From Tepidibacillus_B infernus (lineage in GTDB: Bacteria; Bacillota; Bacilli; Tepidibacillales; Tepidibacillaceae): a DNA stretch of 64,000 nucleotides. Below the pieces are notes generated by a model that was not told the origin of the DNA, made no database searches, and saw only the letters and a list, made by a program, of their open reading frames with translations. The stretch lies in contig NZ_JBLWFI010000001.1 in the NCBI RefSeq assembly GCF_048898065.1, forward strand, positions 558,001-622,000. Direction: 5' to 3'. Positions 59,512-64,000 of this stretch are shown in pieces. Positions within the stretch are counted from its first letter, which is position 1; every line of letters begins with the position of its first letter. The position numbers and the translations under genes were made by a program.

Positions 59512-60672
59512 ATGATATTTACTAAAACTAATAAAACAATGAAAAGTACCTATATTGTGGATAAAAAAACAAAACACTTATTAACTCGTATCAAACCCAA
59601 TCAAATTGCAGTCGTTCGTCATTCGGATATTGATGAGATTGCGGCATCTGGTTTTATTGAAAAAAAAGTAAAAGCAATTATTAATTTTTCTCAAACGATG
59701 ACAGGTAGATATCCTACATTAGGGTTAAAAACATTATTAGAAGCAAAAATACCTGTTTTTGATGTTTTAAAAGGTTATCATATATTTGAACAATTACATG
59801 ATGAAAATGAAGTTGAAATTAATTTTGATGAAAATATAGCATTTTTTTATTCAATTTGGAAATCGCAAATGGAAGTAGCAATTCAAGAGTGGACTTTTGA
59901 TAAGTGGAAACAGATTTATAGAGTCGCGACAGAGAATATTGAACAAGAATTGAACAATTTCATCGATAATACCTTAGAATACGCATCAAGAGAAAAAGAT
60001 TTTGTTTTAAAACCGTTAAAAATTCCACCTCTAAAAACAAAATTTAAAGGTAAACATGCTGTTGTTGTTGTAAGAGGAAAACATTACCGAGAAGATTTGG
60101 CAGCCATTCGCTCCTATATTGAAGATTATCATCCGATTTTAGTTGGTGTAGATGGTGGTGCAGATGCTTTAATGGAGCATGGTTTAATCCCTCAGGTGAT
60201 TCTAGGGGATATGGATAGTGTGTCGGATGAAGCTCTAAAATCAGGCGCTGAAATTATAGTCCACGCTTACCCAGATGGCAGGGCGCCAGGGATAACAAGG
60301 GTTAAAGAATTGGGGCTTGAGGCTAAGGTGATTCCCTCATTAGGGACCAGTGAAGATGTGGCGATGTTATTAGCATATGAACAACAAGCGGAAATCATTG
60401 TGGCACTAGGCGCCCATTCCCATATGATTGATTTCTTAGAAAAAGGAAGAAAGGGAATGGCTAGCACAGTATTGGTTCGAATGAAAATTGGCACCAAGTT
60501 GGTGGATGCAAAAGGTGTTAGTCAGCTGTATCATCCAAGTACACAATGGAAATCAATTAGTTTAATCGGAATTGCGGCAATTACCCCAATCTTAGCGATT
60601 AGCTTAATCAATCAAGATATGGTAAGACTTTTAGAAATGATGTGGCTCAATATAAAAATGCTTTTTACGTAG
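59512..60672 (+). CDS. SteA-like putative cytokinetic-ring protein
   Basis: About 386 residues. Soluble N-terminal region, then a thiamine-pyrophosphokinase-like catalytic fold (PILVGVDGGADALMEHGLIP, ILGDMDSVSDEAL, SLGTSEDVAMLLAY) and one C-terminal membrane segment (SLIGIAAITPILAISLI). This matches SteA, which in Corynebacterium works with SteB at the division site; the role in Bacilli is unknown. ATG 59512 has AAGGGA upstream at better spacing than ATG 59503. It heads a four-gene cluster. Confidence 0.82.
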   Translation: MIFTKTNKTMKSTYIVDKKTKHLLTRIKPNQIAVVRHSDIDEIAASGFIEKKVKAIINFSQTMTGRYPTLGLKTLLEAKIPVFDVLKGYHIFEQLHDENEVEINFDENIAFFYSIWKSQMEVAIQEWTFDKWKQIYRVATENIEQELNNFIDNTLEYASREKDFVLKPLKIPPLKTKFKGKHAVVVVRGKHYREDLAAIRSYIEDYHPILVGVDGGADALMEHGLIPQVILGDMDSVSDEALKSGAEIIVHAYPDGRAPGITRVKELGLEAKVIPSLGTSEDVAMLLAYEQQAEIIVALGAHSHMIDFLEKGRKGMASTVLVRMKIGTKLVDAKGVSQLYHPSTQWKSISLIGIAAITPILAISLINQDMVRLLEMMWLNIKMLFT

Positions 60673-60681
60673 GTGAAACTA

Positions 60682-61332
60682 TTGATTACCAACAAATATT
60701 ACATTACAACGATCATTGCAATTTTTTTATCTTTAAGTTTGGGAATTTTAATTGGAGGAACATTAGGCCAACAATGGATTAATAACAACCAACAAAAACT
60801 GGTTTCCTATTTTAAAGCAAAGTCAGAAGAACTACAAAAAACCAATCAAGATTTAGAGAAAAAAAATGATGAATTACTGTCCTCATATCAGTCCTTAAAA
60901 GATGATTTTCAAATTCTTTTCACCAAAAGCATTACTCATACAATTGATGGTCGCAAACTCTTATGGATTAACTCAACGAATGAAGATTTTGAACCGATAA
61001 AACGATCAATTAAAATCGCTGGGGGAATTATTTATGAATTAGATCATGAGATTAGTACTGTTGTGATGAAGGGGTCATCTTTTTCAATGAATGCCTCTAA
61101 ACAGTACGACGCGATTATATTTGTTCCAGAGAATAATGAGCAATTAAAGGAAAGCCAACAACTAGCTCAATATGGAATTCCAGTCATTTATATGGCCAAT
61201 CAATCAAATGAGTGGATTGAAAAATTGGATTTAGAAGCAGAAGTTTATGAACAGAAGATCAATATCGAATCATTTAATGACCAGTATCAGTTTATTACTT
61301 TTCTTAAAAACTTGTTTGAGGAGAAATCTTAA
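60682..61332 (+). CDS. SteB/MctB-like membrane protein
   Basis: About 216 residues. One N-terminal membrane helix (TIIAIFLSLSLGILIGGTLG), then a coiled-coil (EELQKTNQDLEKKNDELLSS) and a globular domain. It is of the family annotated as copper transporter MctB, but the steA neighbour makes a SteB-like partner more likely. No metal-binding motif is seen. TTG 60682 follows TAGGTGA; GTG 60673, abutting the steA stop, is the alternative. It ends in a 1-nt overlap with the next gene. Confidence 0.75.
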   Translation: MITNKYYITTIIAIFLSLSLGILIGGTLGQQWINNNQQKLVSYFKAKSEELQKTNQDLEKKNDELLSSYQSLKDDFQILFTKSITHTIDGRKLLWINSTNEDFEPIKRSIKIAGGIIYELDHEISTVVMKGSSFSMNASKQYDAIIFVPENNEQLKESQQLAQYGIPVIYMANQSNEWIEKLDLEAEVYEQKINIESFNDQYQFITFLKNLFEEKS

Positions 61333-62024
61333 TGACTCAACCCAAGATTTCGATTATTGTTCCAGCGTTTAATGAAGAAAAATATATCGAAAGTACGATT
61401 CAGGCGATTCGTAAGTGGACCTATGATAAAGAAATTATTATAGTTGATGATGGAAGTACTGATAAGACGAAAGAGATTTTAATGAAAATAGCTTCAGATT
61501 CAGTGATAAAGCCAATTTTTCTTAAACTAAACCAAGGAAAAGGACAGGCTCTAAAGGCAGGTATTAAACAAGCTGAAGGAGAAGTGATTATGTTTTTAGA
61601 TGCTGACCTTGGTGATTCCGCAAAGGATGCTGATCGTTTGCTTGATCCAATTTTTAAGAATGATGCAGATATGACCATTGCTATTCTTCCGCGATCAAGT
61701 ATGAAGGCAGGTTTTGGTCTAGTTAAAAAATTAGCTAGGAGTGGAATCTATTTCATGACAGGTTATCAACCTATTGCCCCATTATCTGGTCAAAGGGCAA
61801 TGAAAAGAAAAGTAATCGATCAAATCACAGAATTAGTTAGTGGTTTTGGAATAGAAGTAGGTTTAACCATTGATGTACTTAGAATGGGGTTTAAAATAAA
61901 AGAAGTTGAAGTAGCTCTTTACCATCGAGAAACGGGCAGGGATTTAAAAGGGTTTATTCATAGGGGGAAAGAATTTATTGCGGTGGCAAAAGCTTTATTT
62001 ATTAAGTGGAGGCAGCAACGATGA
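61332..62024 (+). CDS. Family 2 glycosyltransferase (dolichol-phosphate-mannose-synthase-like)
   Basis: GT-A enzyme of about 230 residues. Motifs: SIIVPAFNEEKYIESTIQAI, IIVDDGSTDKTKEIL (nucleotide-binding DD), KGQALKAGIKQAEGEVIMFL and DADLGDSAKD (DXD-like). A C-terminal region without a second catalytic domain fits polyprenyl-phosphate sugar transferases. The acceptor is unknown. ATG 61332 follows GAGGAG. It overlaps the next gene by 4 nt. Confidence 0.85.
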   Translation: MTQPKISIIVPAFNEEKYIESTIQAIRKWTYDKEIIIVDDGSTDKTKEILMKIASDSVIKPIFLKLNQGKGQALKAGIKQAEGEVIMFLDADLGDSAKDADRLLDPIFKNDADMTIAILPRSSMKAGFGLVKKLARSGIYFMTGYQPIAPLSGQRAMKRKVIDQITELVSGFGIEVGLTIDVLRMGFKIKEVEVALYHRETGRDLKGFIHRGKEFIAVAKALFIKWRQQR

Positions 62025-62815
62025 TTATAATATTTGTTACTTTTTTTGTGACGTTCGTATTCTTTCCGTTTTATCAAAGATTTTTAATAAGGTTTGGTAG
62101 CTTAAGATTTAATTTTCAAAAACAAATAATTCCTGTTAGTTTTGGAGGCTTTATTTTTTTGATCGAGTCGATCATCATTTATTTATTTCAATTAAACGAA
62201 AATAGGTATATATGGATTTCATTGTTAATTATAACTCTTATAGGTACATATGATGATTTATTTGGTGATACTAAAGTAAAAGGACTACGAGGACATATAA
62301 AGGCTTTCTTTCATGGGAAGATCACTTCTGGATTTTTAAAAGCAGCTATAGGAGGGCTGATCGCTTTATTTCTAGCTATCTATATCGGTGATTCAAACTT
62401 AGTTAAAGTAACGAACTTTTTACTTATATTATTTATGATCAATACGATTAATTTGTTTGACCTTCGCCCAGGGAGAGCGCTTAAGGTTTTTTTTATTTTA
62501 TTTTTTTTGTTAAGCATATCTAGCACTTTTTTATCTAAAAATCAGTTAGGTTTAGTGGTTTTTACAATATTAACAATAGTGTTCTTTCAAGATGTTCATG
62601 CTAAAATAATGTTAGGTGATAGTGGAGCCAATCTAATCGGTTTACACCTTGGGATTTGGTATAGTATGTATTTCTCAATGAGTGGAAAATGGATAATGAT
62701 TCTTTTTTTAATTGGCTTACATATCTACACAGAACGCTATTCGCTTTCTCGATTAATAGAAAATAATAAAATCTTAAAAAGGATAGATTTATGGGGCCGT
62801 CGGGGTACGGTATAG
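62021..62815 (+). CDS. MraY/WecA-like membrane glycosyltransferase with altered motif
   Basis: Membrane protein of about 264 residues with 7-8 hydrophobic segments, of the UDP-GlcNAc/MurNAc-phosphate transferase superfamily. It has YDDLFGDTKVKGLRGHIKAF with the catalytic DD, and AKIMLGDSGANLIGLHLG. The usual NLxDGLDGLA motif is replaced by NLFDLRPGRALK. The altered loop suggests another substrate or activity. ATG 62021 follows GGAGG. It forms an operon with steA, steB and the GT2. Confidence 0.78.
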   Translation: MIIIFVTFFVTFVFFPFYQRFLIRFGSLRFNFQKQIIPVSFGGFIFLIESIIIYLFQLNENRYIWISLLIITLIGTYDDLFGDTKVKGLRGHIKAFFHGKITSGFLKAAIGGLIALFLAIYIGDSNLVKVTNFLLILFMINTINLFDLRPGRALKVFFILFFLLSISSTFLSKNQLGLVVFTILTIVFFQDVHAKIMLGDSGANLIGLHLGIWYSMYFSMSGKWIMILFLIGLHIYTERYSLSRLIENNKILKRIDLWGRRGTV

Positions 62816-62828
62816 AGGATGTGGGGAA

Positions 62829-64000
62829 ATGAAGGTAAGAAAAGTTTTAATTATAGGTGCTGGTAATGGTGGGAGCTCCCTGCTTAAGGCTTTACAAGGA
62901 ATGGAAAAACTTAAAATTGTGGCTATCGTTGATCAGAATCTTTTAGCACCAGGGATTCAATTAGCAAAAGAATTAGGAATTGAGGTTTCATTAGAATTTT
63001 ATTCTTTTTTAAATGAGAATATAGATGTCATTTTTGATGCGACAGGAGATGTACGTGTATTTGAGGAGCTTCAGAATCATAAACCAGAGCACACTGTTAT
63101 CATTCCTGGAACCATCGCTAATATTATTATGAGCTTAATTGAAGAGAAGGAAAGTTTAATACAGGAATTAACGCGGCAACAAAGGGAACTAGATGTGATT
63201 CTTAATTCAACCCATGACGCCATGATTGCAGTCAATAAAGACGGAAGAATTACACTATTTAATCGAGCGGCTGAACTTCTATTAGACAAAAAATCTTCGT
63301 CTATTTTGGGTACGTTAGCACAAGTCTCTATTCCAAATACTAGGCTACACTTGGTTTTACAAACAGGGAAACCAGAATTAAATCAAGAACAACAATTGGA
63401 TAATAATAAAAAAATTGTGACCAACCGAGTGCCGATGATTAATGCAGATGGAGAGATTATAGGTGCTGTAGCAGTATTTAGAGATATAAGTGAAGTATCT
63501 AACTTATCAGAACAAGTCTCCGATTTAAAATCGATACAAAGCATGCTTGAAGCGATTATCAATTCTTCTGAGGATGCCATATCTGTTGTCGATCATGAGG
63601 GAAAAGGATTGATGATTAATCCGGCATACACAAGACTAACAGGTCTAACAGCAGAAGAAGTGATCAATAAACCAGCTGATGTGGATATTTCTGAAGGAGA
63701 AAGCATGCATATGCAAGTATTGCGTACGAAAAAACCAGTGCGTGGCGTTCATTTAAAAGTTGGTCCCAAACGTAGAGATGTTGTTGTCAATGTTGCACCT
63801 ATTCTTGTGGATGGACAATTAAAAGGTAGTGTAGGAATCATTCATGACACGTCAGAAATCAAAAAGCTAACAGAAGAACTTGAAAAGGCAAGAAGAATTA
63901 TTCGTACGTTAGAAGCTAAATATACCTTTGATGACATTGTAGGCAGTAGTGAAGAAATGAGATTAGCTATAGAGACAGCTAAAAAAGCAGCGTTAACCCA
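62829..64000 (+). CDS. Sigma-54-dependent activator with Rossmann-like and PAS domains (3' end cut)
   Basis: Truncated by the window end after about 390 residues. N-terminal Rossmann-like segment (KVLIIGAGNGGSSLLKALQG, residues 4-95), a first PAS domain (~115-210, VILNSTHDAMIAVNKDGRIT), a second PAS (~235-345, AIINSSEDAISVVDHEG), a linker, and the beginning of the AAA+ sigma-54 interaction domain (YTFDDIVGSSEEMRLAIETA). ATG 62829 follows GTGGGG. bkdR lies in this region of B. subtilis, but no target genes are visible here. Confidence 0.88.
   Translation, partial: MKVRKVLIIGAGNGGSSLLKALQGMEKLKIVAIVDQNLLAPGIQLAKELGIEVSLEFYSFLNENIDVIFDATGDVRVFEELQNHKPEHTVIIPGTIANIIMSLIEEKESLIQELTRQQRELDVILNSTHDAMIAVNKDGRITLFNRAAELLLDKKSSSILGTLAQVSIPNTRLHLVLQTGKPELNQEQQLDNNKKIVTNRVPMINADGEIIGAVAVFRDISEVSNLSEQVSDLKSIQSMLEAIINSSEDAISVVDHEGKGLMINPAYTRLTGLTAEEVINKPADVDISEGESMHMQVLRTKKPVRGVHLKVGPKRRDVVVNVAPILVDGQLKGSVGIIHDTSEIKKLTEELEKARRIIRTLEAKYTFDDIVGSSEEMRLAIETAKKAALT

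Noticed and set aside
1..64000. CRISPR array, prophage or rRNA operon
   Set aside because: No regularly spaced repeats, phage structural genes or rRNA sequence were seen anywhere in the window.

Overview
The window is a stretch of chromosome from a low-GC, endospore-forming member of the Bacilli. The evidence is a complete spoIIIAA-AH operon, spoIVB and spo0A, a comG competence operon, and gene order that follows Bacillus subtilis closely (comG - yqzE - yqhGH/gcv - yqhO-yqhV - spoIIIA - acc - nusB/folD/xse/ispA/dxs/yqxC/ahrC/recN - spoIVB/spo0A). Two features point away from a standard mesophilic Bacillus and toward the anaerobic, thermophilic or alkaliphilic bacilli. One is a coenzyme-B12-dependent (class II) ribonucleotide reductase. 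The other is an OLE RNA with its partner gene oapA. A Tepidibacillus/Vulcanibacillus-like organism would fit, but that is inference.

Layout. 1-3.1 kb: a truncated metallophosphoesterase, tRNA-Gln(UUG) and a CPA2 K+/H+ antiporter. 3.2-8.5 kb: comGA-GG, aroK, yqzE and a YkuS-like gene. 8.5-12.1 kb (minus strand): a secreted protein of unknown function, yqhG and the SNF2 helicase yqhH. 12.3-18.5 kb: a tandem glycine riboswitch and gcvT-gcvH-gcvPA-gcvPB, with an IS110-family element inserted exactly between gcvPA and gcvPB. 18.6-30.3 kb: dat, nrdJ behind NrdR boxes, psuK-psuG, zwf behind an unassigned structured leader, a cyclase, niaR, a small heat-shock protein, ccdA and a patatin. 30.4-36.9 kb: the yqhP/Q/R, aroQ, yqhT and efp block with a phosphosulfolactate phosphatase gene and yqhV. 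37.0-42.2 kb: spoIIIAA-AH behind a sigma-E-like promoter. 42.3-45.6 kb: accBC, then an Asp23/AmaP/DUF2273 envelope cluster. 45.7-57 kb: nusB, a Kae1-like paralogue, folD, xseAB, ispA, OLE RNA, oapA, dxs, yqxC, ahrC and recN. 57.1-64 kb: spoIVB, spo0A behind a sigma-H promoter with 0A boxes, a steA-steB-glycosyltransferase cluster, and a sigma-54 activator cut by the window end.

The most notable biology is the OLE RNA (50618-51218). It has its own promoter, a closing 11-bp stem that joins its two ends, and oapA immediately downstream. The IS110 element splits the glycine decarboxylase P-protein genes and carries a long 5' non-coding end where a bridge RNA is expected. Less certain but worth checking are an unassigned RNA leader before zwf, an apparent AUA start codon for comGA, phased NrdR boxes before nrdJ, and hairpins that cover ribosome binding sites.

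All calls come from reading the sequence. No database search was run.
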